A stretch of 64,000 bases of DNA. It comes from CAYWWY01 sp964580185 (GTDB lineage Bacteria > Thermotogota > Thermotogae > MWEM01). Shown here piece by piece: positions 49,583 to 58,563 of the stretch. Both the position numbers and the translations under genes were made by a program. The notes below the pieces were generated by a model. It ran no database searches. It was not told the origin of the DNA and was given only the letters and a program-made list of their open reading frames with translations. Position 1 is the stretch's first letter. Each line of letters starts with the position of its first letter. The stretch spans positions 1 through 64,000 of the forward strand of contig CAZOJQ010000007.1 of the NCBI GenBank assembly GCA_964580185.1, read 5' to 3'.

Positions 49583-51211
49583 TCATCTCCCTCTCTCTTT
49601 ATTTAGCAAGGCGAGGAAGAATTCATTGGAAGAGGTCTCCTTCATTTTGCGCAGAATCAGGTTCAAACCCTCTTCTTCGCTCATGGATGTAAGCATTTTT
49701 CTCAAAACCCATACTTTTCGTAATGTATCAGGCGATAGCAGGAGTTCTTCACGGCGCGTACCTGATAGATTGAGATCAATGGCGGGGAAAATTCTCTTGT
49801 TGGAAAGCTGCCGAGATAGAAGGAGTTCCATATTTCCTGTTCCCTTGAACTCTTCAAAGATGACTTCATCCATCTTGCTTCCTGTTTCTACCAGGGCTGT
49901 CGCAATAATGGTCAAACTCCCTCCATCTTCGATGTTTCGGGCTGCTCCAAAAAAGTGCTTGGGGCCATACAAAGCTTTGGGATCCACTCCACCTGAGAGC
50001 AGTTTGCCGCTGGAGGGCACCACATTGTTATACGCCCGAGCCAATCGGGTGATGCTGTCCAAAAGAATCACCACATGATATTTGTACTCCACCAATCGCT
50101 TGGCCATTTCTAGAGCCAACTCAGCCACTCGGATTTGTTTATCGGGTTGCATGTCGAACGGGGCTGCAATCACTTGCGCATCGGCTGTGCGGGTAATATC
50201 GGTTACTTCCTCCGGACGTTCATCGATCAACAACACGATTCGAATCGTTTCGGGGTGGTTTTGAGCAATTCCGTTGGCCATGTCTCTTAGCAAAATGGTC
50301 TTTCCCGCTTTCGGGGGAGCAACAATCAACCCTCTTTGCCCTCTTCCGATGGGACAGAAAAGATCGATAATGCGGGAACTGTAGGGGGTTGGTTCATATT
50401 CCAGCTGGAACTTCTCGGTGGGGTAAATGGGAGTCAGGTTTTCAAAGTTGACCCGTTCATACACATACTCGGGTGGACGATGATTGATCCCTTCCACCCG
50501 TAGGAGCGCAAAGAATTTTTCCCCTTCTTTGGGAGCGCGTACCTGACCTGAAACCAAATCCCCCGCATTCAGGTTGAACTTTCGGATCTGAGACTGAGAC
50601 ACATAGATATCTTCATTATTGCCCGGCAATAGATTTCCCGTACGCAGAAACCCATATCCTTCGGGTTGGATGATATCCAGTACCCCTTCGTTGAAGAAAT
50701 ACCCAAAGCTTTTGGCTTGCGCCTGTAGGATCTGGAAGATCAGTTCGCGTTTTCGCATGCGTGTATATCCAGCAACATCGAACTTCCGAGCCAGAACATA
50801 CAAATCTTTGATGTTTGCATGATCCAAACTACGGACATCGATCTCCAACTCGCGAATTTCGTCGCGCCGCTCATTTCCATTGCTATGGCGATCTTGATTA
50901 GAGAACCCGCCTCTCACAGGACGTTTGGCCGCAGCGTCTACATCAAAAATCGATTCGATCTTTTTTTGCGGTGATGGATCATCAATGGGAGGGGTGGCTT
51001 GGCTCTCTGCTTGATTATCCTTGATTTCCAGCGGTGCCTCTTCTGGTTCGGGTTCTTTGGTCGCCGGTTTACCCCGCTGTTGAGTCCGTTCCCTAGCGCT
51101 GTTTTGCTCCTTCGTAGTCTTTTTCCTTGGTTTCGTAGCCCCAGGCTTTTCCGTTGATTCCAGTGGGTTCGGATTTTCTTGCTGACCTTCTTCTTTCTTT
51201 TTCCTGGGCAA
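49583..51211 (-). CDS. rho: Transcription termination factor Rho
   Basis: 542 residues, about 120 more than E. coli Rho because of a charged, low-complexity N-terminal extension (Lys/Glu/Pro/Gln-rich, residues 1-115). Then come Rho_N (DHANIKDLYVLARKF), the RNA-binding cold-shock-like fold (GVLDIIQPEGYGFLR) and the ATPase with Walker A APPKAGKT, LLIDERPEEV and Walker B VVILLDS. The start is TTG, with AGGAGGGG upstream. Such N-terminal insertions occur in several phyla and can alter RNA binding or phase behaviour. Confidence 0.95.
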   Translation of the reverse strand: MPRKKKEEGQQENPNPLESTEKPGATKPRKKTTKEQNSARERTQQRGKPATKEPEPEEAPLEIKDNQAESQATPPIDDPSPQKKIESIFDVDAAAKRPVRGGFSNQDRHSNGNERRDEIRELEIDVRSLDHANIKDLYVLARKFDVAGYTRMRKRELIFQILQAQAKSFGYFFNEGVLDIIQPEGYGFLRTGNLLPGNNEDIYVSQSQIRKFNLNAGDLVSGQVRAPKEGEKFFALLRVEGINHRPPEYVYERVNFENLTPIYPTEKFQLEYEPTPYSSRIIDLFCPIGRGQRGLIVAPPKAGKTILLRDMANGIAQNHPETIRIVLLIDERPEEVTDITRTADAQVIAAPFDMQPDKQIRVAELALEMAKRLVEYKYHVVILLDSITRLARAYNNVVPSSGKLLSGGVDPKALYGPKHFFGAARNIEDGGSLTIIATALVETGSKMDEVIFEEFKGTGNMELLLSRQLSNKRIFPAIDLNLSGTRREELLLSPDTLRKVWVLRKMLTSMSEEEGLNLILRKMKETSSNEFFLALLNKERGR

Positions 51212-51273
51212 ATAACTCCCCTCCTATATTCCAAGATGAATTCAATCACGGTACAGAATGATCCATAAGAAAA

Positions 51274-51284
51274 CATGGTATAAT
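51274..51284 (+). promoter_or_regulatory. Extended -10 promoter upstream of C11 peptidase gene
   Basis: CATGGTATAAT, 164 bases before the peptidase start. The long leader between them holds no recognised element. Confidence 0.55.
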
Positions 51285-51447
51285 GCTATTGAGGGCATCT
51301 TGATTCTTGCCATGCGGTCAAAGCTTTCATTGGAGTAATCATCCGTAGATAAGAATAATCGGATTCTTTTCTCAGTGGATCCATATGATGGGGGTTCTGA
51401 GATTGATATCCGCAGTATGCATACATGAAGGAAAATGAGGTTTCTGG

Positions 51448-52950
51448 ATGGAGATCGGTCAAAAACAGTATTCTTCAATCCGTACTATTATAACATGTTT
51501 TTTCCTTTTGTCAATACTCCTGTCAGGATGCGCAACCCTCAACCAACCATTTACCGTTCCCGTTTTTGCGGAATCGATCGATCGATCCACCATGGTACCG
51601 ACCATTATCCCGTTTGATATAGAAACTCCGCCTTCTCCGGGGTTCCGGGTCGCATTCTTGGAAAATGGGGCAACTCAAACCTCTTTGGAAGGAAATCAAT
51701 GGTCGGAAATCAATGGGCGCGGAACGCAGGATCACTACCGATTCGACCGAGTAGGTGTTTATGAATGGAAGGCACTCATTTTTCAAGGAGATGACCTTTA
51801 TGCGGAGCAAACGGTCACCATATCGGTTCAACCAACTCCTTGGGCGCTATTTCTATGGTTGGCTGCCGATAATAACCTCTCCGATCCACCATTCCAGCTA
51901 GATCGGAACAACCTGAATGAATTGAAACGAGCGGGTTCGGATGTAGGTGTTCTAGTAATGTGGGATCGCCAAGAAGATCAAGGCCCTGATCAATTGCTCC
52001 TTCTTTCTTATGATCGGGATTGGGTGCCTCTCCGAACCTTTGATCACAATGTGAACTCGGGAGATATCCGTTTTTTTGAAGCTTGTTTCGCTACGTATCT
52101 CGCTTTTGAAACCTCCCGAAAGGCCGTGATCTTTTGGAATCATGGGTCAGGTTGGATCATCGCGCCCAATCAACCGCGTGCGATCGCCCAAGATCGGCCA
52201 ACCGGATGGTGGATCAATATTCCTGACCTTGCTCAGAGCCTCTCGCACTCTCTTGAAACCCATAATGGCATTCAACTGGATATCCTCGGCATGGATGCCT
52301 GTTACATGGGAGCAGTTGAAATCGCGTATGAGTTGGGGCGAGTAACTGATTACCTGATCCTGTCTTCAACGACTGAACCCACGGATGGATGGGATTATCT
52401 TTTTCTGGAAGGCATCGAACGATCTCACGACCCGGTTCGCTTCGGTACAGCATTGATTGATGCCTATTTCAGCAAACGCTCAGCAAACTATCATGGAGAC
52501 ATGAGCCTTGCTATGATCCGCGCAGATAGTTTACCAAGGCTTGCGGAAGGATTTGATCAGCTTTCGCAGACAATCCTTGATTCGACTCCGAACGAACGGG
52601 AAACCATTCGTACAGCATTGAACCAAACCCCATTTCTCCATCCCAACAACCATGCTTTTGGTGTGGACGCGGGAATTTTGGCGCAAATCCTACTCAATCG
52701 CCTCCCCCATGAACAAGTGGTTCGAACGAACGTCAAAGAGATTGTGGAAGCCATGGAACAGGCCGTAGTATATGAAAGAACCCGTTATATGGGTACAATC
52801 GTCGACACCCCTTCGGGAATCAGCGTTTATCTTCCTCATCAAGGGTTTACTTCACGATGGATGAATCAATACCGCCAGTATCAGTTTGCCCAAGAGACGC
52901 TTTGGGATGAGATGATTGTTCAATTCTATGGTGAAGATTCCAACGATTGA
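51448..52950 (+). CDS. Clostripain (C11) family peptidase-like lipoprotein
   Basis: 500 residues. A hydrophobic segment ends in a lipobox (LLSGC, Cys near residue 28), so the protein is probably lipid-anchored on the outer face of the membrane. An 80-residue beta domain (FRVAFLENGATQ, GVYEWKALI) precedes a caspase-like fold with catalytic His in FWNHGSGW and Cys in GMDACYMGAVEIAYEL, the C11 signature. C11 enzymes cleave after basic residues and self-activate, but no clear activation site is visible. GAGG is 7 nt before the ATG. Confidence 0.88.
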   Translation: MEIGQKQYSSIRTIITCFFLLSILLSGCATLNQPFTVPVFAESIDRSTMVPTIIPFDIETPPSPGFRVAFLENGATQTSLEGNQWSEINGRGTQDHYRFDRVGVYEWKALIFQGDDLYAEQTVTISVQPTPWALFLWLAADNNLSDPPFQLDRNNLNELKRAGSDVGVLVMWDRQEDQGPDQLLLLSYDRDWVPLRTFDHNVNSGDIRFFEACFATYLAFETSRKAVIFWNHGSGWIIAPNQPRAIAQDRPTGWWINIPDLAQSLSHSLETHNGIQLDILGMDACYMGAVEIAYELGRVTDYLILSSTTEPTDGWDYLFLEGIERSHDPVRFGTALIDAYFSKRSANYHGDMSLAMIRADSLPRLAEGFDQLSQTILDSTPNERETIRTALNQTPFLHPNNHAFGVDAGILAQILLNRLPHEQVVRTNVKEIVEAMEQAVVYERTRYMGTIVDTPSGISVYLPHQGFTSRWMNQYRQYQFAQETLWDEMIVQFYGEDSND

Positions 52951-52961
52951 CAACCCTCCGA

Positions 52962-55328
52962 TCAATCGTAGTAGTCCGTTTCTCCTCGTTTTGCCGCTTG
53001 AATTGCCCCATACACGCGCTCTCGAGACAAAGGATACTGGTGAATCCGTATTCCCAACGCGTTGAAGAGGGCATTATTGATCGCAGGGGCCGGAGAGATC
53101 ATCGAATGTTCCCCCACCCCTCGATTTCCGTAGGGAGAAAGAGCTTCAGGCGTTTCTTCCCAAAAGACATCCATTTCGAAATTGGCGTCTTTGGTTGTGG
53201 CGATCTTGTAATCGGTAAAGTCAGGATTGAGCAGTTTTCCATCGGCGTTGTAATAGATCCCTTCCATCAAAGCGGCCGATACCCCTTGAACGGTTCCTCC
53301 TTCAATCTGCCCGCGCACATTGATTGGGCTGATGGCCTTCCCCACATCGTACCCTGCTGCAATCTTGTGGATGATAACCTCTCCGGTCCCCTCAACGACT
53401 TCCAAATCCACACCCACAGCCCCTAGGGTGAAGTGAACTACGCTTTTCGGTGATTGGCCCGTTTCCGCGTCTGGGTAAACCACATCAGGTGGAATAAATC
53501 GCCCCTTACCGATGATCGGACCCCCTTTCAATACCCCATCTGGCATGAGAAATCCATTGGTCATCTTCTGATCCAGAGGCTCCTTGCGCTCCAAACGCTT
53601 ACAAAAGACCATTCCGTCTTCGATCCTCAGGTCTTGGGGTTCTGCCTGCCAACACTCTGCATAGAGCTGAAGGATCTGTTCGCGCGCATCGATCGCGGCC
53701 CGTTTCACCGCCATGCCCATGGACCAACAACTGCGGGAAGCAACGGTTTGCCAATCATAGGGATGGCTTTGCGTATCCGGGAAGGAACATCGGATCTGGC
53801 CATACGGAATCCCCAATTCTTCGGAGACAATCTGAGCATACGCTGTATAGGCACCCTGACCCATATCCATGGTCGCTGCCAGCACTTCCACTGTACCGTC
53901 TCCATTCACTTTCACAATGGCAGAAGAGGATGCGTCTGCGGGCATCGCTGGCGCTTTTATGGCAAAGGCGATTCCTTTCCCGCGTTTGCGGCCCGAGGTC
54001 GTTGGCTCTGTCTGTTCCCCGAATCCAATCCGTTCTTTGACTTGTTCAGAAATTTGTTCCAATCCATGGGGCGCCATGGGCATTCCTGTACAGGTAGGAA
54101 GTCCTTCTTTGAGCATATTGATTGTCCGGAAGGTCAAAGGATCCATATTCAATTTCCGAGCAGCAATATCAACGACTACTTCCATCGCGCTCATCAGTTC
54201 GGGAAGCCCAAACCCACGATACGCACCCCCAAAAGGCTTGTGGGTATATACTGCATAGCAATCGGTGTGCACGTTGGGGATGTAATAGGTGCCCGTTGAG
54301 GTGTATCCTGCGCTCCGAACCGGATTGGCACCATACTCTGCAGAGATTCCGGTATCGAAATAGAATGTATTGTGAATCCCTGTTATTTTCCCGTCTTTTT
54401 TTACGCCGATCTTGATTCGCGCAACATAAGCTTGACGGACCCATGAAGAGAGCATAACCTCTTCTCGTGGGACGAAGAGTTTGACCGGACGGCCTCGGGC
54501 TTTTGGATGGGTGGAAGCGCTTAAACAAAGGGCTTCGATGGTCATGCCCGCTTTCCCACCAAAACCCCCTCCAATGGGAGGCGCTATGACTCGGATCTTG
54601 TTTTGGGGCATCTTCATACCATCCGCCAAAATCTCCCGCACCGCAAAGGCGGACTGGGCAGCGGTCCAAACCGTTATCTCTCCGGTTCCTAGGTCTTGTT
54701 GAGAAATGCAACAATGGGTTTCCAGGAAACCATGCGCAATTTGGGGACAACGCACCTCTTCTTCAACGATGAAGTCCGCTTCTGCAAAAGCCTGTTCAAC
54801 ATTTCCGCGCCGTATTTTGAACCAATTCCCTAAATTGGTTCCTGGTTGCGGATTAAGAAAGCTAACTTTCTCGTATTGGCCCAGTTCTGGGTGGACTAAA
54901 ATCGACGAATCTGTCGCCGCTTGCACAGGATCCAAAACCGAGGGCATGGGTTTGTACTTCACGTTCACTTTGCCAAGCGCCTGTTCGGCAATCTCTTCGC
55001 TCTCAGCCACCACAAGGGCCACGGGTTCTCCAATGTATCGGGCCTGATCCACCGCAATCGGATAGCGATCTTTGAGGTATAGACCAAACCGATGGGGGAA
55101 ATCCGTACCGATTACTACGAACCGGACCCCTTCCATTTTCATTGCCTCTGATGCATCGATCGACAGAATTTGCGCGCAAGCGTAGGGAGATCGAACAGGT
55201 CGAGCGTGTAATAGATGATTTCCAAAAAAAAGATCATCGGTGTACTGCAGGGTACCGACCGCCTTCTGGTCATCGTACTGACGGTTGACAGTAGCGCCGA
55301 TGCCTGTTTTGCTGGATGTTTGCTTCAT
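52962..55328 (-). CDS. xdhA: Xanthine dehydrogenase-type molybdopterin subunit
   Basis: 788 residues, the large Mo subunit of a three-subunit hydroxylase. PPIGGGFGGKAG and AYRGFGLPELMSAMEV bind the molybdopterin, MDMGQGAYT matches the Q-loop region, and GNRGVGEHSMI near residue 735 holds the catalytic Glu. It hydroxylates a purine or another N-heterocycle or aldehyde; the substrate pocket cannot be read by eye. It overlaps the iron-sulfur subunit by 4 nt. The Mo-cofactor insertion protein is not in the window. Confidence 0.92.
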   Translation of the reverse strand: MKQTSSKTGIGATVNRQYDDQKAVGTLQYTDDLFFGNHLLHARPVRSPYACAQILSIDASEAMKMEGVRFVVIGTDFPHRFGLYLKDRYPIAVDQARYIGEPVALVVAESEEIAEQALGKVNVKYKPMPSVLDPVQAATDSSILVHPELGQYEKVSFLNPQPGTNLGNWFKIRRGNVEQAFAEADFIVEEEVRCPQIAHGFLETHCCISQQDLGTGEITVWTAAQSAFAVREILADGMKMPQNKIRVIAPPIGGGFGGKAGMTIEALCLSASTHPKARGRPVKLFVPREEVMLSSWVRQAYVARIKIGVKKDGKITGIHNTFYFDTGISAEYGANPVRSAGYTSTGTYYIPNVHTDCYAVYTHKPFGGAYRGFGLPELMSAMEVVVDIAARKLNMDPLTFRTINMLKEGLPTCTGMPMAPHGLEQISEQVKERIGFGEQTEPTTSGRKRGKGIAFAIKAPAMPADASSSAIVKVNGDGTVEVLAATMDMGQGAYTAYAQIVSEELGIPYGQIRCSFPDTQSHPYDWQTVASRSCWSMGMAVKRAAIDAREQILQLYAECWQAEPQDLRIEDGMVFCKRLERKEPLDQKMTNGFLMPDGVLKGGPIIGKGRFIPPDVVYPDAETGQSPKSVVHFTLGAVGVDLEVVEGTGEVIIHKIAAGYDVGKAISPINVRGQIEGGTVQGVSAALMEGIYYNADGKLLNPDFTDYKIATTKDANFEMDVFWEETPEALSPYGNRGVGEHSMISPAPAINNALFNALGIRIHQYPLSRERVYGAIQAAKRGETDYYD

Positions 55329-55825
55329 GATTCTCCCTCCTTTTCCCGAGGGGCATCAAAGATCTTCGAGACTTTTTCGACGGCCCGAACAATGCTGGAA
55401 TAACCAGTGCATCGGCAGAGATTTCCACTTAGTCCATCCATAATCTCCTCTTTTGAAGGGTGGGGATGTTCCATCAGAAGGGCATAGGTAGCCATGATCA
55501 TCCCTGGAGTGCAAAATCCGCACTGAATGGCCCCTTCTTCGATAAATGCTTGTTGGATGGGGTGAAGCTTTGAACCCATGGTCACCAATCCTTCTGAGGT
55601 CAATACCTCTTTTCCTTCCACTTCTCGGGCAAGAATCATACATGACTTATAGGCTTTTGATGCGATCAAGACTGTGCATGCTCCGCACTCCCCCTCTTCG
55701 CATCCTCGTTTGACGCTGGTCGCACCCAGTTCTCGTAAAGCGCGAAGCAGAGTCTGCCCGTCTTCCACTTCCATCTGGGTTGGTTGATGATTGAGAACAA
55801 ACCGGACTCGATATCGGCTCATCAT
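55325..55825 (-). CDS. xdhC: Xanthine dehydrogenase-type 2Fe-2S subunit
   Basis: 166 residues with two 2Fe-2S domains: the plant-type site GCEEGECGACTVLI (Cys42, 47, 50) and the helical-domain sites CGFCTPGM and CRCTGY. It passes electrons from the Mo centre to FAD. It overlaps the genes on both sides by ATGA. The gene letter follows the E. coli XdhABC usage. Confidence 0.95.
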   Translation of the reverse strand: MMSRYRVRFVLNHQPTQMEVEDGQTLLRALRELGATSVKRGCEEGECGACTVLIASKAYKSCMILAREVEGKEVLTSEGLVTMGSKLHPIQQAFIEEGAIQCGFCTPGMIMATYALLMEHPHPSKEEIMDGLSGNLCRCTGYSSIVRAVEKVSKIFDAPREKEGES

Positions 55826-56691
55826 TGATCCCGCCCTTCATGATAGCATTCCATAAGCGCTTGACGAGTAAGTTCACGTACCATTTGAATCCGGTATTCC
55901 TGTGAAGCCCGCACGTCTGAGATTGGTTGTACACTACCGACCGCCTGATCTGCCACAGCTTGCAGGATCTTTTCGTCAACACGTTGCGATTCATTGACGA
56001 TCTGTTCTGCTTCCAAACATCGAAAGGGGACCGCGGACACAGCGCCGTAGGAAAGATAGGTTTGGAAAGAAGATTTTTTCCATTCCATGACACAACAGAC
56101 CCCAACTTGGGCTAGATCAAGGGCTTTTCTTCTGGATATCCGAAGGTATCGTCCTACAACACGAGTTCCTTCTTCGGGTTGGGGCAAGAAAACAGAAGAA
56201 ACAACCTCTTCTGGTAGAATTCTTGTGGTTCGTGGCGCGATGATCCATTTTTCTAAGGGCATTACGCGTGGCTCTTTTACTCCAACAGTATACACCAGCG
56301 CGCGATGAGCAAGGAGGGGGGGAATGCAATCTCCAGAAGGTACTGCAGAACATACATTGCCGACAACTGTGGCTTGATTGCGAATCAGGGGATCCGAATG
56401 CATCCTGCATGCTTGCGCGAGATCTGGGTAATCCTTATGAATTGCGGAATGACAGATCACATCATTCAAGGTTGCCATCGCGCCGATATGGATCCCTTCT
56501 CCATCGTTTAGGATGATCCTTTTGAGTTCGGAAACCAGACCCAAATCGATCACATGCTCCGCAGAGATCAATCCTTTTTTCATCCAGATCAGAAGATCTG
56601 TCCCTCCCGCCTTAAGTCGCGCTTTGGGGTGCGCATTCATCATTGCCAAAACCTCAGAGAGGTTGGTCGGGCGCAACAACGCAAAATCCAT
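55822..56691 (-). CDS. xdhB: Xanthine dehydrogenase-type FAD subunit
   Basis: 289 residues, CO dehydrogenase flavoprotein family. KAGGTDLLIWMKKG near residue 27 and TVVGNVCSAVPSGDCIPPLLA near 112 bind the FAD; the C-terminal half is the CODH-C domain. First of the three hydroxylase genes, 46 nt after the cyclase gene. Confidence 0.93.
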   Translation of the reverse strand: MDFALLRPTNLSEVLAMMNAHPKARLKAGGTDLLIWMKKGLISAEHVIDLGLVSELKRIILNDGEGIHIGAMATLNDVICHSAIHKDYPDLAQACRMHSDPLIRNQATVVGNVCSAVPSGDCIPPLLAHRALVYTVGVKEPRVMPLEKWIIAPRTTRILPEEVVSSVFLPQPEEGTRVVGRYLRISRRKALDLAQVGVCCVMEWKKSSFQTYLSYGAVSAVPFRCLEAEQIVNESQRVDEKILQAVADQAVGSVQPISDVRASQEYRIQMVRELTRQALMECYHEGRDQ

Positions 56692-56737
56692 CGCGCCACC
56701 TCCTTAATCGTGATATTCGGTATGAAAAAAGGGGTTC

Positions 56738-57526
56738 CTATTCTTCGTCAAAGGCCACAATCCGACAAATACAGGATTCTCCGCCCACAAACCTCCACGG
56801 AAAACAACCGATGATGGTCCTTTGATTCAAGAGCTTGTCAATCTCTCCACCCACGTTCTCCGCATGAATGATGTCAAAGGGGAAAAGAGCGGTATGCATC
56901 AACTGATAATGGTTGGGAGGAAACATCTCGTCCAACGATTTGCCGTATTTTTTCTGGAGATACCGGTCACATTCAGCGGCTTGTTTGGGCATCCATTCAC
57001 GGATTTTCGTGTTCATTGGATGATCGGCCGATCCACAATCCACCCCGATCCATTTCAACTTCTTCTTCTTCGCCCAATCGGCAAATTCCATCTGGGGTCC
57101 GGGATGCTGAATCATATAGCGGATTTCGTCTGCTTCTGGCTGGTCGTAGGCATATCGATGGTATCCTGTGTTGATGATGAGAATGTCTCCTTCCCGAACT
57201 TCCACTCGGTCTTCGATATCTTTCGAAGTATAGACTCCGTAATCTTCCGCTATGTCAGAAAGATCGACAATCACCCCCGGAGCGACCAACTCCTCCATTG
57301 GAATGCTGGCAATGTCCCTTCCGTGCGTACAGAAATGCAAGGAACCATCCAGATGGGTGCCCACATGGTTGGAATGAGTCAACAGTTGCCCATTGGCGCC
57401 ATTTGGAGCCAAGCGCTTAAAAAACTTGATCTGGAGCGGCTCATAGGTTGGCCATGCCGGTGTCAAGTGACTGATCGTTTGGCTCAAATCATACATTTTT
57501 ACGTTCTTCCAATTTTTTAGTTCCAT
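56738..57526 (-). CDS. Cyclase family protein (kynurenine formamidase-like)
   Basis: 262 residues. The metal-binding signature H-x-G-T-H-x-D is present in SNHVGTHLDGSLHF near residue 53. These enzymes hydrolyse amide bonds in formyl-kynurenine, isatin, ureide or cyclic-imide-type compounds. Between CysK and XDH it is most likely a ring-opening or deformylating amidohydrolase of the same catabolic route. The gap to xdhB is 46 nt. Confidence 0.88.
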   Translation of the reverse strand: MELKNWKNVKMYDLSQTISHLTPAWPTYEPLQIKFFKRLAPNGANGQLLTHSNHVGTHLDGSLHFCTHGRDIASIPMEELVAPGVIVDLSDIAEDYGVYTSKDIEDRVEVREGDILIINTGYHRYAYDQPEADEIRYMIQHPGPQMEFADWAKKKKLKWIGVDCGSADHPMNTKIREWMPKQAAECDRYLQKKYGKSLDEMFPPNHYQLMHTALFPFDIIHAENVGGEIDKLLNQRTIIGCFPWRFVGGESCICRIVAFDEE

Positions 57527-57558
57527 CTTCCACCTCCGAAAGTATTCATGTTCCTGGT

Positions 57559-58494
57559 TTATCTACCAATGAAATCGCTTATGGATGAACCCTTAGTCTG
57601 AAACATCTCCGTACTCAAGTACTTCTCTCCCCGATCGGGAAAGATCACTACTATTGTTGCGTGATCGTTCTTTTTGGAAGTTTCGATAGCCGCGATCATA
57701 GCTGCTCCGCTACTCATACCCACGAATATTCCTTCTTTGCTAATGATTTCTCTCGCCATTTTTATGGCCAAATCGCTTTCGATCATGATGCTTTCATCAA
57801 TTAACGAGGTATCATACAGTTCGGGAATAATCGCTTCTTCCATATTTTTTAATCCTTGAATATAATGGCCTTTTTCTGGATGCGCTTCTATGATTTGAAT
57901 TTTTGGGTTATTTTCTTTTAAGGCTTTTCCAACCCCCATGATTGTTCCGGAAGTCCCTACGGCAGAAACAAAGTGGGTTATGGTCCCATTTGTATCTTTC
58001 CATATTTCTTCTGCCGTTGTTCTATAATGAGCAATTTTGTTATACTGATTAGAGAATTGATTTGGCATAAAATACGTATTTGGATTTTGCGAAACGAGTT
58101 CTTTCGCTTTGTTGATCGCCCCATCTGTCCCTAAATCCTTATCCGTTAAGGTGATTTTTGCGCCAAAGGCTTCGATCATCATTCTTCTTTCCAAAGAAAC
58201 CGCCGCGCTCATTACAATTTCCGCACGATACCCTTTCACAGCGCAGATCATTGCCAAAGAAATCCCCGTATTCCCTGATGTCGGTTCGATGATTATTTTG
58301 CTCTTGTCTAATAACCCTTCGTTTTCTGCTTGTTCGATCATCTTCAATGCAATCCGATCTTTTATACTTCCCGTTGGGTTTGTACCCTCCACTTTTGCGT
58401 AAATGATCGAATGATTCCGATGATCCAACCCCACCTGATTGATTCGAACCAGTGGCGTTCGACCAATTGACTGCAAAACATTTTGGTGAATCAT
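57559..58494 (-). CDS. cysK: Cysteine synthase family PLP enzyme, AT-rich
   Basis: 311 residues. The PLP Lys lies in NPTGSIKDRIALKM, the substrate loop is EPTSGNTGISLA and the phosphate loop GTSGTIMGVG, as in CysK/CysM. It normally makes cysteine from O-acetylserine and sulfide; relatives make other beta-substituted alanines. The gene is clearly more AT-rich than its neighbours: 60-base rows at 57841 and 58021 are 30% and 25% GC, while the row at 58861 in the next gene is 55%. It uses many AAA, ATT and GAA codons. Recent transfer into the operon is likely. Confidence 0.9.
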   Translation of the reverse strand: MIHQNVLQSIGRTPLVRINQVGLDHRNHSIIYAKVEGTNPTGSIKDRIALKMIEQAENEGLLDKSKIIIEPTSGNTGISLAMICAVKGYRAEIVMSAAVSLERRMMIEAFGAKITLTDKDLGTDGAINKAKELVSQNPNTYFMPNQFSNQYNKIAHYRTTAEEIWKDTNGTITHFVSAVGTSGTIMGVGKALKENNPKIQIIEAHPEKGHYIQGLKNMEEAIIPELYDTSLIDESIMIESDLAIKMAREIISKEGIFVGMSSGAAMIAAIETSKKNDHATIVVIFPDRGEKYLSTEMFQTKGSSISDFIGR

Positions 58495-58563
58495 AGCTGA
58501 AAAGGATCGCGAGCGGATCCAAAGGGATCAAGAAATGATCGGTTCATAGTCTTCGAACGCTCC

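Noticed and set aside
53454..54299. 281-codon open frame on the plus strand
   Set aside because: It is antisense to xdhA, His/Arg/Cys-rich in the way of shadow frames, and has no recognisable motif.
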